In this document: positions 37,644 through 46,038 of the stretch, piece after piece | Numbering within the stretch: the stretch's first letter is position 1 | Layout: each line of letters begins with the position of its first letter | Assembly (NCBI RefSeq): GCF_017641085.1 | Contig: NZ_JAEPPI010000003.1 | Span: 1-64,000, forward strand | Direction of reading: 5' to 3' | Length of the DNA: 64,000 nt | Source: Gracilimonas sp. | Lineage (GTDB): Bacteria > Bacteroidota > Rhodothermia > Balneolales > Balneolaceae | The notes under the pieces: model-generated | Database searches by the model: none | Seen by the model: only the letters and a program-made list of their open reading frames with translations | Told to the model about the DNA's origin: nothing | Translations under genes and position numbers: made by a program

Positions 37644-38723
37644 CTATCCCCTTTTTGAGCGGAACTCTTTCATGAAATCAGTCAGTGCTTTTACCGACTC
37701 CATAGCACAGGCATTGTAAATACTGGCACGAATGCCACCCACACTTCGATGTCCTTTTAAAGCCACCAAGCCAAGTTCTTCCGCTTCAGAAATAAACCGC
37801 TGCTCCAGTTCTTCGGTTGGCAGCCGAAAGGTTACATTCATTTTAGAACGGGAATCAACATCAGCTGTTCCGGTGTAAAAATCGTCCTGATCAATAGTGT
37901 TGTACAGCAGTTCTGCTTTTTGATTATTGAGTTTTTGGAAGTAGGGAATGCCTCCTTTGTCTTCCACCCACTGCAAAACCAGGTTTACCATATAAACGGC
38001 AAAGCTCGGCGGCGTATTGAAAATGCGTTTGCTGTGAGAATGATAATTCAGGAAAGTAGGAATGTTTTGCTTGGTGTTGGTCTGCAGGAAGTCTTTCCTG
38101 ACGATAACCACCGTTACCCCCGAAGGCCCCAGATTTTTTTGAGCCCCTGCATAAATAAGTCCATAGCGAGCTACGTCAATAGGGCGGGAAATAAAGTCGG
38201 ATGAAGCATCACATACCAACGGAGCTCCATTCGAATCCGGCTCGGTCCTGAACTGAGTTCCGTAAATGGTATTGTTGGATGTATAGTGAACATACCTTGG
38301 ACTCTCTGAAAGCCTCAATTCCTCATTGGCAGGAACACGGGTAAAATCCTCGTCTTCACTGCTGAACGGAATGTGTACATTGCCAAAGAGCCGGGCTTCT
38401 TTAATGGCTTTCTGCGACCAAACGCCGGTGTTGATATAATCGGCTGTCTGCCCTTCTTCCAAAAAGTTGAAGGGTACTTGCATAAACTGGGCGGTAGCTC
38501 CTCCCTGCAAAAACATAATATGAAAATCATCCCCGAGCCCTAATATCCGGGTTAGCCGTTCTTTGGCTTCGGCATCCACTTTGGTGTACTCTTTTCCCCG
38601 ATGACTTTTCTCCATGATTGAAGTCCCGGTTCCGTGGTAATCAAGAAGCTCATCCTGTACAATCTCCAAAACCTCCAAAGGGAGGGCTGCGGGACCTGCA
38701 CTAAAATTGTGAACGCGTTTCAT
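37644..38723 (-). CDS. serC: Phosphoserine aminotransferase
   Basis: A 359-aa SerC of normal length. It starts with VHNFSAGPAALPLEVLE, has the family block LQGGATAQFMQVPFN, the PLP lysine in YAGAQKNLGPSGVTVVIV, and the C-terminal KGHRSVGGIRASIYNA. The enzyme converts 3-phosphohydroxypyruvate and glutamate to phosphoserine and 2-oxoglutarate, and also serves pyridoxal phosphate synthesis in some bacteria. It lies 33 bp after the DUF1015 gene, likely co-transcribed. Confidence 0.97.
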   Translation of the reverse strand: MKRVHNFSAGPAALPLEVLEIVQDELLDYHGTGTSIMEKSHRGKEYTKVDAEAKERLTRILGLGDDFHIMFLQGGATAQFMQVPFNFLEEGQTADYINTGVWSQKAIKEARLFGNVHIPFSSEDEDFTRVPANEELRLSESPRYVHYTSNNTIYGTQFRTEPDSNGAPLVCDASSDFISRPIDVARYGLIYAGAQKNLGPSGVTVVIVRKDFLQTNTKQNIPTFLNYHSHSKRIFNTPPSFAVYMVNLVLQWVEDKGGIPYFQKLNNQKAELLYNTIDQDDFYTGTADVDSRSKMNVTFRLPTEELEQRFISEAEELGLVALKGHRSVGGIRASIYNACAMESVKALTDFMKEFRSKRG

Positions 38724-38756
38724 ATCGGCTTTGCGTATTAAGTGAATTTGTTAGAT

Positions 38757-39968
38757 CTAAAAAGTATGAACCAATAAACCTGAACGCAGTTTAGGCTCAA
38801 ACCAGGTTGACTTTGGTGGCATGAGCTGTCCCGCATCAGAAACATCCAGCAGTTCTTCAATGCTGGTTGGGTACAGGCTGATGCCAAGCGAAGCTTCTCC
38901 GTTATCAACTAAATTTTCCAGCTCATCGGTGCCTCTGATGCCGCCAACGAAATCTATGTTGGGATCGGTTCGCTGATCTTTAACATTAAGAATAGGTGTA
39001 AGAACCTGGTTCTGCAGTAATGAGATGTCAAGGTTGGAAGCAGGGTCGGTGTTCTCCGAAGGCTTAAGGGTAATGCCATACCAGTTGTCATTTACATAGA
39101 AAGAAACCATTCCTTTTTTAGCAGGAACCGGTTTAGCTTTTTTCTGAACCGTGAATTTCTCCTCCAGCTGTTTCAGGAAGTTATCAGGAATGGAAAACAC
39201 AATGCGGTTATAGGCCAGTATTTCCATTTGATCCATAGGAAAAAGCACAGCGGGGAAGAAATTGTATTCTTCACTTCCGTCATGAGCAGGATTTTGCGAA
39301 GCCTGCTCTTTGGCTGCTCTCGCAGCACTTGCGCAGCGGTGATGTCCGTCTGCCACATATAACCTGGCAATCTTCTGAAACTCTGAAACCAAGGTATCTG
39401 AAGCCTCAACTTTCCAAATGGTATGTTGAATGCCGTCTTCAGTTGTCAGGTCATAAACAGGATCATTCCGATCCATATGATTATCCATAAAATGGGTGAC
39501 AGAGCCGGTATCACGGAATGTGAGCATGACGGGCTCAGCATGGGCTTGTTGTGTAAGAATGTGTTTGGTGCGGTCGTCTTCTTTGTCAGGCCGGGTAAGT
39601 TCATGCTTCAGGATTACGTCATTGTTGTAATCGTCAACGCTCACACACCCAAATATTCCGGTTTGAGAACGGCCGTTCATAATCAGCCGGTAAATATAGA
39701 GGGCGTGCTTATCTTCCTGAATAAAAGCATCAGATTGTAGCAGGGAATGAAGGTTTTCCCGGCCTTTCTCATATACCTTGGCATCATAAACCGAGGTTTT
39801 GGCCGGAAGGTCAATTTCAGGCCGAATGACATTTAAGAAACTATTCGGTTTTCCTTTGGCAAGCTGTTTTGCTTCGCTGGTATTGATTACATCATAAGGA
39901 ACACAGGCTACTTCTTCTGCGAACTCCGGGTGTGGTCTACATGCCTTAAAAGGCTTAATAACGGCCAT
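38757..39968 (-). CDS. DUF1015 family protein
   Basis: A 403-aa soluble protein of the DUF1015 family. The N-terminal VACVPYDVINTSEAKQLA and NSFLNVIRPEIDLP, and the central YVADGHHRCASAARAA, are the family's conserved blocks. The last resembles HTH/ParB-like HxxR nuclease-type motifs, but no activity is established. DUF1015 genes often sit beside serine-pathway genes (serA/serC), as here, which suggests an unknown metabolic or regulatory link to serine synthesis. Confidence 0.88.
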   Translation of the reverse strand: MAVIKPFKACRPHPEFAEEVACVPYDVINTSEAKQLAKGKPNSFLNVIRPEIDLPAKTSVYDAKVYEKGRENLHSLLQSDAFIQEDKHALYIYRLIMNGRSQTGIFGCVSVDDYNNDVILKHELTRPDKEDDRTKHILTQQAHAEPVMLTFRDTGSVTHFMDNHMDRNDPVYDLTTEDGIQHTIWKVEASDTLVSEFQKIARLYVADGHHRCASAARAAKEQASQNPAHDGSEEYNFFPAVLFPMDQMEILAYNRIVFSIPDNFLKQLEEKFTVQKKAKPVPAKKGMVSFYVNDNWYGITLKPSENTDPASNLDISLLQNQVLTPILNVKDQRTDPNIDFVGGIRGTDELENLVDNGEASLGISLYPTSIEELLDVSDAGQLMPPKSTWFEPKLRSGLLVHTF

Positions 39969-40089
39969 AAAAAAGTTTTTGATTTTGGTTATCCTTAGGA
40001 GCGCTTAATGTACAGAAAATTGAACTTTATTTAACCGGAAAGCCCTTTAATTTAGGGAAGCAATCAACGAATAATAAAAGAAAAGGAAT

Positions 40090-40419
40090 ATGAGCGAGAA
40101 CGGTAATAAACTGAATGAAGAACAGCAGGAACAACTACTGTTTATGATGCTGGTTCAGCAACATCAGCAAATTGCAATGATGGGGCTTGGTAAGATTCAA
40201 CACCCTGAGACAGGCCAAACAGAGAAAGATTTATCATCCGCCAAGTATGCTATTGATACCCTGGGCATGCTGAAGAAATTCACGGAAGGGAATCTTTCTA
40301 AGGAATCTGCAAATTACCTGGATCAGGCCCTCACTAATCTGCGCCTGAATTATGCAGAAGAAAAGAAAAAAGAGAACAACGCCCCATCCGGAGAAGCTCC
40401 CGAAAAAGAAGATGAGTAA
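40090..40419 (+). CDS. DUF1844 domain-containing protein
   Basis: A 109-aa small helical protein. The core QQEQLLFMMLVQQHQQIAMM and YAIDTLGMLKKFTEGNLSK match DUF1844, a family found mainly near housekeeping genes; its function is unknown. The tail is Lys/Glu-rich. Its stop overlaps the NUDIX gene start by 8 bp, so the two are translated together. Confidence 0.85.
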   Translation: MSENGNKLNEEQQEQLLFMMLVQQHQQIAMMGLGKIQHPETGQTEKDLSSAKYAIDTLGMLKKFTEGNLSKESANYLDQALTNLRLNYAEEKKKENNAPSGEAPEKEDE

Positions 40420-40837
40420 CCCGGAAGCAAAGCCGGTAAAAGCAGCCGGCGGTATTGTTTTCAGGCATTCCGATGGTTCAACAGTACCCGAAGTATTGAT
40501 GATTTACAGAAACGGGTACTGGGATCTCCCAAAAGGAAAACTGGAAAAAGGGGAATCGCTGGAAATGTGTGCGGTCCGTGAAGTATCCGAAGAAGTGGGC
40601 ATTAGTTTGCCTGCTTTGGTGAGCGAAGTCGGCACTACCTATCATGAGTACCCTGAAAAAGGAAAGGTGATGGGTAAAACCACCTGGTGGTATTCCATGA
40701 TTTTAACCCGGCAAGAGGAATTTACCCCTCAGAAAAAAGAGGGAATTGAAAAAGTAGAATGGGTGCCATTCCGGAAAGCGATCGATAGAGCCGGTTTCGA
40801 TAACCTCAGGGAAATCCTGGAAAAATTCAGTCAATAA
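40412..40837 (+). CDS. NUDIX hydrolase
   Basis: A 141-aa NUDIX protein starting at the ATG at 40412; upstream in-frame codons overlap DUF1844 and are not needed. The Nudix box GX5EX7REXXEEXG is complete: GKLEKGE, then REVSEEVG. It begins with the typical AAGGIVFR strand. It resembles diadenosine polyphosphate or nucleotide hydrolases (YRNGYWDLPKGKLEKGES), although the substrate is inferred. Translationally coupled to the DUF1844 gene. Confidence 0.92.
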   Translation: MSNPEAKPVKAAGGIVFRHSDGSTVPEVLMIYRNGYWDLPKGKLEKGESLEMCAVREVSEEVGISLPALVSEVGTTYHEYPEKGKVMGKTTWWYSMILTRQEEFTPQKKEGIEKVEWVPFRKAIDRAGFDNLREILEKFSQ

Positions 40838-40868
40838 AAAAGGTGCAACCCATTGGCTACACCTTAGT
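40836..40868. terminator. Terminator between NUDIX and TonB1 genes
   Basis: AAAGGTG and CACCTT, with the inner GCAACCC/GGCT region, form an imperfect stem between convergent genes. On the minus strand it ends in a run of T, suiting termination of the TonB1 gene. Confidence 0.6.
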
Positions 40869-40892
40869 TTCTATGATTAAAATATTAGAGGA

Positions 40893-41546
40893 TTAATTTG
40901 ACAGACGGAAATTGATAGAAAGGGCATATTGTACCCGTACCGGGCGTCCCCGTTGCATGCCGGGAGTAAATTCAGCTTTCCTGATAGCTTTCAGAGCCTC
41001 TTCATCACAACCACCGCCAATTCCGCGTACAACCTGTGCATTTTCAACATTACCCTGTTCATTCACAATAAACTGAACAGTAACGCGCCCTTCAATTCCG
41101 GCTTTTCTGGCCATATCAGGATACTTAACACTTCCCTGAAGTTTAGCCATGCCGCCTTTCAGTTCCGGCATTTGTTCCACTACCACAAAGAAATCTTCTT
41201 CTTCCTCTTCTTCAGGCGGGGGTGGTGGAAGATCCATGGGCGCATCCATATCCAGCTCGGCGTCCATATCAATCATCTCATCCTCGATAATTTCATCGTT
41301 GGGGACTTCAACAGGAACCGGTGGCCGGGGTGGTGGAGGCGGAGTTTCCACTTGCTTGGTTTGAATGACTTCCTCCATCTCTACGACTTCCTGCTCATCC
41401 AGTGCAATTTCTTTAGGTGGCTCAGCTTCAATGTTAACTTTTACCACGGCAATCATGAAAAGCAGGGCAAATATGGTTCCCACTTCCAGGATGATGGTGT
41501 AAGATTTCCTAAGATTAACCTTTGGTGACTTTCTCTCGTTTCTCAT
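40893..41546 (-). CDS. TonB family protein 1
   Basis: A 217-aa energy transducer. One N-terminal membrane helix (TIILEVGTIFALLFMIAVVK), a periplasmic Pro-rich linker (TPPPPPRPPVPVEVPNDEI and MDLPPPPPEEEEEEDFF), and a TonB C-terminal domain (about 130-215) with YPDMARKAGIEGRVTVQFI. TonB couples the inner-membrane proton motive force, through ExbBD, to outer-membrane receptors. It is nearly identical in layout and sequence to TonB2 just upstream. No exbBD or receptor gene is close. Confidence 0.92.
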   Translation of the reverse strand: MRNERKSPKVNLRKSYTIILEVGTIFALLFMIAVVKVNIEAEPPKEIALDEQEVVEMEEVIQTKQVETPPPPPRPPVPVEVPNDEIIEDEMIDMDAELDMDAPMDLPPPPPEEEEEEDFFVVVEQMPELKGGMAKLQGSVKYPDMARKAGIEGRVTVQFIVNEQGNVENAQVVRGIGGGCDEEALKAIRKAEFTPGMQRGRPVRVQYALSINFRLSN

Positions 41547-41728
41547 GGTTCCTCCCTGTAATTAAATAATTCGGCACTTAGGGGTCCGGTAAACTCATTA
41601 GTATCAACAAAACAACGACTTATATCGTTTTCTTAACTAACTAATAAAGATTTTATTGGATTGCAAATCAGGATCGTGACAATGCCGGGGTCGTAATAAG
41701 GAGGAGGCAAAAAAAGTAAAATGCATAA

Positions 41729-41760
41729 AAAAAGGTGTGACCGAAAAGCCACACCTTAAA
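41729..41760 (-). terminator. Terminator after TonB2
   Basis: On the minus strand AAGGTGTGGC and the near-inverse GTCACACCTT form a stem followed by seven T, 24 bp past the TonB2 stop. It shows that TonB1 and TonB2 can be transcribed separately. Confidence 0.88.
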
Positions 41761-41783
41761 ATAACTCAACAAATGTATTTGAA

Positions 41784-42437
41784 TTAGTTTTCCAATCGGA
41801 AGTTGATAGACAAGGCATACTGTACACGTACAGGTCGTCCTCGCTGCATACCCGGAGTAAAGCTCGCTTTTTGAACGGCTTTCAGGGCTTCTTCATCACA
41901 ACCACCGCCAATTCCACGAACAACCTGGGCGTTTTCAACTTTACCCTGCTCGTTTACAATAAACTGAACGGTAACGCGGCCTTCAATACCTGCGCGACGT
42001 GCCATTTCGGGATATTTCACACTACCCTGAAGTTTAGCCATACCGCCTTTCAGTTCCGGCATCTGCTCTACAACCACGAAGAAATCCTCTTCTTCCTCTT
42101 CTTCAGGAGGAGGTGGAGGTAAATCCATTGGGGCGTCCATATCAAGTTCGGCATCAAGGTCAATCATTTCGTCCTCAATAATTTCATCATTGGGAACTTC
42201 GACCGGGACCGGTGGACGAGGTGGTGGTGGAGGGGTTTCAATTTGTTTGGTCTGGATTACTTCCTCCATCTCAACAACTTCCTGCTCATCAAGAGCAATT
42301 GCTTTCGGGGGCTCAGTTTCGATCGTAACCTTAACGGCTGTGATCATAAAAAGCAGAGCAATAATCAAACCTGCCTCCAGATAGACAGTGTAAGACCTTT
42401 TCAGATCTGCTTTAGGTGATTTTCTTTCATTTCTCAT
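41784..42437 (-). CDS. TonB family protein 2 (close paralogue of TonB1)
   Basis: A 217-aa TonB with the same domain order as TonB1: membrane helix (YLEAGLIIALLFMITAVK), Pro/Glu-rich linker and C-terminal domain. The linker and C-terminal domains are almost residue-for-residue the same; most differences are in the membrane helix and nearby residues. This indicates a fairly recent tandem duplication followed by change in the part that contacts ExbBD. Confidence 0.92.
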   Translation of the reverse strand: MRNERKSPKADLKRSYTVYLEAGLIIALLFMITAVKVTIETEPPKAIALDEQEVVEMEEVIQTKQIETPPPPPRPPVPVEVPNDEIIEDEMIDLDAELDMDAPMDLPPPPPEEEEEEDFFVVVEQMPELKGGMAKLQGSVKYPEMARRAGIEGRVTVQFIVNEQGKVENAQVVRGIGGGCDEEALKAVQKASFTPGMQRGRPVRVQYALSINFRLEN

Positions 42438-42561
42438 AATTCAAATACAATGTTTATCTGTTGTAACGATAAGTTGAAAAGAACGTGATTTTATACATAC
42501 TCTGCAAGTGGCAGAACAGTAATTTAACTCTTTAAACAATTTTTTAGTGTGCAGGTTTTTG

Positions 42562-43218
42562 TCAAACATCCAGCAGTATAAACTGAACGGTCTCTTTAAT
42601 TCGGAATGAGGCTATTCTTCCTGCTTTCTTTCCGGGTTTGTACCGTTGAATTTTAATGGCCTTTAATACAGCTTTATCACAACCGCCGCCAATTCCCCGA
42701 ACGATAACCGGGTTGTGAACGCGGCCATGTTCATCAACATCAAATTCCACTTCCACAATGCCCTGAATTCTCATGCGACGAGCCATCACCGGATATTCAA
42801 TGCTTTGTCTGAACGCATCCTCACCACCAATCATCACCGGGAGTTGCTCAATATCTTTAAGAAGATCATGATTTACATCTACAAAAATTTGTCCCGGCAA
42901 GGGAGGAACCATAAGTCTGTCTGTAGTATTGAACTCGATGATTTCAATGTGCGGGGGATCTATAGGCTCATCATTTGGGATGTTAACAGGAACGGTCGGA
43001 ACCGGTGGTTGCCTCTTAATCGCTCGGGTTTCTGAAACGGATGGGGGGAGAATGAGTGCCGTTTCTTCACTTTTCACATAGGAGATTTGATTTGCCCCTT
43101 GTTCCGGAAGCTGAATTTTGGTTGCTACAATCATTAGCACAAGCGCAATAATGATCCCGCCCTCAATCACCAGAGGGTAACTCAACTTTAAATCAGCTGA
43201 TGGAACTTTTCGAAGCAT
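42562..43218 (-). CDS. TonB family protein 3 (divergent)
   Basis: A 218-aa TonB-family protein from the ATG at 43218 (a GTG two codons earlier is possible). It keeps the membrane helix (VIEGGIIIALVLMIVATKI) and the C-terminal domain (YPVMARRMRIQGIVEVEFDV, VIVRGIGGGCDKAVLKAI), but the Pro-rich linker is shorter and lacks the poly-Glu tract. It is much less similar to TonB1/2 than those are to each other. The C-terminus ends FILLDV. Confidence 0.88.
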   Translation of the reverse strand: MLRKVPSADLKLSYPLVIEGGIIIALVLMIVATKIQLPEQGANQISYVKSEETALILPPSVSETRAIKRQPPVPTVPVNIPNDEPIDPPHIEIIEFNTTDRLMVPPLPGQIFVDVNHDLLKDIEQLPVMIGGEDAFRQSIEYPVMARRMRIQGIVEVEFDVDEHGRVHNPVIVRGIGGGCDKAVLKAIKIQRYKPGKKAGRIASFRIKETVQFILLDV

Positions 43219-43310
43219 AAGCACCAGTCTAAAATGCTATTATAAAATCAGTACACCTTTTAAAATAGTAAAATTGACGAAAAAAGCACTCGTTATTACC
43301 CCATTAGCTA

Positions 43311-43952
43311 CTATTTCAGCCTGAAGTGAACCAGCTGTTTCATACGTACTTTTACCAGCTTACCATTTTGAATCCCCGGCGTATAGCTTTGCAGCTTGAT
43401 GGCTTCCAGAACCTCTTCATCACAACCGGCACCGATGCCCCGGATAATTTCAGGGTCTTCTACTCCACCTTTCTCATTCACAACAAAGCGGACTTCAACG
43501 GTTCCCTCAATTCCATTTCTTTTTGCGAGTTCAGGGTAGGTGATGTCGCTGTACAGGGCTTTGATTCCACCTTTAATTTTGGGCATAAACTGTACCTGAT
43601 CAAGAATCTCGGGTTTCTCATCTTTGGGTTCTTCCGGAGGTAAGGATAGTGCCGATCCGGTATCGCCGAACTCAGGGAATTCGATGTCGGGTATTTCAAT
43701 TGGTTCGTCATTGGGTACTGCAGCGGGAATGCGAGCAAGAGGAGGTTCAGCAGGCGGTTTTTCCTGTTTAGTGATTGGAGAAAGAACGATGGGAGGCTCA
43801 TCCTTGATAATGAAGTCAGAGCCGTCGGTTACTGAAACCGGTAAATGAAATTTAAAGGCCCCAATGAAAATCAGAAGTGCTGCAATTAATCCCAATTCGC
43901 ATAGCAGGGTGTAGTTTTTACGAAGATCGAAAGTGGATTTTGAAGAGCGCAT
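43311..43952 (-). CDS. TonB family protein 4 (divergent)
   Basis: A 213-aa TonB-family protein with a membrane helix (LLCELGLIAALLIFIGAFKF), a linker with KQEKPPAEPPLARIPAAVP, and the C-terminal domain (YPELAKRNGIEGTVEVRFVV, EIIRGIGAGCDEEVLEAI). It carries the same GIG-x-GCDE motif as the other three, which is the local signature of this array. It is the first gene of the array on its strand. Confidence 0.9.
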   Translation of the reverse strand: MRSSKSTFDLRKNYTLLCELGLIAALLIFIGAFKFHLPVSVTDGSDFIIKDEPPIVLSPITKQEKPPAEPPLARIPAAVPNDEPIEIPDIEFPEFGDTGSALSLPPEEPKDEKPEILDQVQFMPKIKGGIKALYSDITYPELAKRNGIEGTVEVRFVVNEKGGVEDPEIIRGIGAGCDEEVLEAIKLQSYTPGIQNGKLVKVRMKQLVHFRLK

Positions 43953-44016
43953 ACCTATATGGATTAGTTTAAAAGTTACACCAATTAACTAATCCGTACG
44001 GGCACTTGTAATCACA

Positions 44017-44424
44017 TTATGATGCGGGGTCAGTGTTAAATTCCGGCACTTTTTTGGCAAGAATGTAGAGAACCAAAATGGCAAGGCCGGTTCCGGACAG
44101 GTCGGCAATAAAATCCATGAACTCAGGGCTTCTTCCCGTGGGCAACAGATATTGAAGTACTTCTACAATCAACCCGAATAGGGTGCCCACGATAAAAACA
44201 GGGATAAGCTTGAATTTATCTTTCAGAAAGCGAACCAGGCCAAAAAAGAAGGTCCAGGCACCAAACATGATGAGGTGAACCAATTTATCCATACCTAAAA
44301 GTGACCGGGGTACATCGTAGCTTACCGGAAAAAGCGTTCCGTATAAGATGGCACCGGTAGAAATAATCAAGAGCGTAAGATAAAGTTTGACCGATCGGGT
44401 CAGGATTTTGGTCGGTTTTGTCAT
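44017..44424 (-). CDS. VanZ-like family membrane protein
   Basis: A 135-aa protein with four membrane helices. The motif GMDKLVHLIMFGAWTFFFG and EVLQYLLPTGRSPEFMDFIADLSGT (interior) are typical of the VanZ-like family, whose biochemical role is mostly unknown and which only in some species affects teicoplanin resistance. No glycopeptide resistance genes are nearby. It starts 3 bp after the nnr stop codon, so the two are in one operon. Confidence 0.87.
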   Translation of the reverse strand: MTKPTKILTRSVKLYLTLLIISTGAILYGTLFPVSYDVPRSLLGMDKLVHLIMFGAWTFFFGLVRFLKDKFKLIPVFIVGTLFGLIVEVLQYLLPTGRSPEFMDFIADLSGTGLAILVLYILAKKVPEFNTDPAS

Positions 44425-44427
44425 TCG

Positions 44428-45927
44428 TTAGATAATATCAATAGGTGCTAAAGAACCGGAGTTCTCCACAAAATATTGTTGTGCTTTCTGGAAGCCGTCC
44501 AATAATCCGTAAAAACAAGCCAGCTCAGATGATGAATATTTCAGCCAATAAGCCCCTACTTTTCCGGCCAGCACGTCTCCGAATCCGGCCCGGGCAAAGA
44601 TACGGGTTTCGTATCCTGTTAAATACGCATCTCCGGTTTCTGTTCCAACAATGGATGGCATTCCTTTACTCAATAAGGTGATTTTTTCTTCTCTTGCTTT
44701 CTGTTTGGTGAGGTTGAGCCGGTCAAAATCATCTTCTAGCTGCTGATTAAACAGCGTTTTCAACTCTCCGGGGTGAGGTGTTAAAACCCAATTTGAACCC
44801 TCAGGCCGTTTTCGATTTTCCATTTTGGAAAGAGCAAACAAAGCATCGGCATCTATGAGTACATCACCTTCAAAATTCAGGAGTATGCTCTGGGTAAACC
44901 GGATGGTTTCCTGCTGCCTTCCCAGTCCCGGACCAATTAAAACTTTTCCGTGCTTTTCGGCGATGATGTCCAGCACTTGTTCAACATGTTCTTCCTTGAA
45001 GTACACATCATCACGACCTCCTACCGGTTTCTTGATGATCTGTACCAGCTGCTTCTCATAAATTTCGAGTAATCCTTTTGGGGTGATCAGGACCACAGCT
45101 CCGAGTCCTGCCGACCAGGCACTTTTTGCAGCAAGAATTCCGGCTCCGGTCAATCCCTCTGATCCGGCTATGATATAAAGTACGCCGCCATCATATTTGT
45201 GCTTCTGTCTTTTTGGGGATGGGGAAGCTGCTTCGACCCAGCTTCTGTCAATTAATGCGGCAGTAGGTTTTTTAAACTTGTTGGGGAAGGAAAGTTCACA
45301 CAGAATAACTTCTCCGGACGTATCAAAGCCCTGGTTCAGATAAAAACCGGTTTTTAAGGCACCGAAACTCAGCGTGAAATCGGCCTGAACCGCAGTTCCA
45401 AGAATGCGCCCCGAATCAGCATGCAACCCGGTGGGGACATCCAAAGCAAACACCGGGACTCCCTGTTTATTAATCCATGATATGGCATCGGAGTAGGGTG
45501 CGCGGACGTCTGAGTTCAGTCCCGTTCCTAACATGCCATCAACGATAAAGTCGTATGCGCCCGGATTGAAATCTTCCCAATCCAGCAGCTCGATGTCTTC
45601 ATCAAGCTTTTGGAGCAGCCCAAGGTTTTCCAGGGTATCAGGGCTCAGGTCACCGGTTCCGGATAAAAAACAAATCGTAATTTTAAATCCCTGTTGGGAG
45701 AGGAGCCGGGCCATGACCAGCGCATCTCCGGCATTATTCCCTTTTCCGCAAAAGAAAACCCCATGTGAGCCTGAAGGGAGCCGGGACTGAATAAAATCAG
45801 CTGCCCGTGTTCCGGCAATTTCCATCAGGGTAAAACCATCAATGCCAAACTCCGAGATGGTCTTCTCATCCATAAACCGGGATTGCTCAGCCGAGCATAA
45901 ATAATATGAATGAGGAACTAAATCCAT
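44428..45927 (-). CDS. nnr: Bifunctional NAD(P)H-hydrate epimerase/dehydratase
   Basis: A 499-aa fusion of two repair enzymes. The N-terminal epimerase half (about 1-220) has FFCGKGNNAGDALVMARLL and VDGMLGTGLNS. The C-terminal ADP-dependent dehydratase half (about 235-490) has KYDGGVLYIIAGSEGLTGAG, LIGPGLGR, VLTPHPGEL and the catalytic GFGDVLAGKVG loop. Together they restore hydrated NADH and NADPH. The fused form is standard in bacteria. It is followed by VanZ with a 3-bp gap. Confidence 0.94.
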   Translation of the reverse strand: MDLVPHSYYLCSAEQSRFMDEKTISEFGIDGFTLMEIAGTRAADFIQSRLPSGSHGVFFCGKGNNAGDALVMARLLSQQGFKITICFLSGTGDLSPDTLENLGLLQKLDEDIELLDWEDFNPGAYDFIVDGMLGTGLNSDVRAPYSDAISWINKQGVPVFALDVPTGLHADSGRILGTAVQADFTLSFGALKTGFYLNQGFDTSGEVILCELSFPNKFKKPTAALIDRSWVEAASPSPKRQKHKYDGGVLYIIAGSEGLTGAGILAAKSAWSAGLGAVVLITPKGLLEIYEKQLVQIIKKPVGGRDDVYFKEEHVEQVLDIIAEKHGKVLIGPGLGRQQETIRFTQSILLNFEGDVLIDADALFALSKMENRKRPEGSNWVLTPHPGELKTLFNQQLEDDFDRLNLTKQKAREEKITLLSKGMPSIVGTETGDAYLTGYETRIFARAGFGDVLAGKVGAYWLKYSSSELACFYGLLDGFQKAQQYFVENSGSLAPIDII

Positions 45928-45948
45928 TTCCGTTAGCTAAAATTAAAT

Positions 45949-46034
45949 TAAACGCAGAGGCGCAGAGTGCTTGCAAAGATCGCAGAGTAAAATTCTTAGC
46001 GTTCTTTGCGATATCTCAGCGACCTTCGCGTTAA
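45949..46034. repeat. Imperfect inverted repeat between proS and nnr
   Basis: The sequence from AACGCAGAGGCGCAGAG on the left to the inverse of AACGCGAAGGTCGCTGAG on the right folds into two imperfect arms of about 30 bp with CGCAAAGA-like inner matches. It is close to a short repeat class seen in many Bacteroidota genomes. It lies in the gap between two co-oriented genes. Confidence 0.55.
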
Positions 46035-46038
46035 AAAA

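Noticed and set aside
41149-41364. Ser/Gly-rich open frame opposite TonB1
   Set aside because: Its composition is the complement of the Pro/Glu-rich TonB linker, not an independent protein.
44017-44424. Glycopeptide resistance determinant (VanZ)
   Set aside because: It belongs to the broad VanZ-like family, and no van resistance genes are present.
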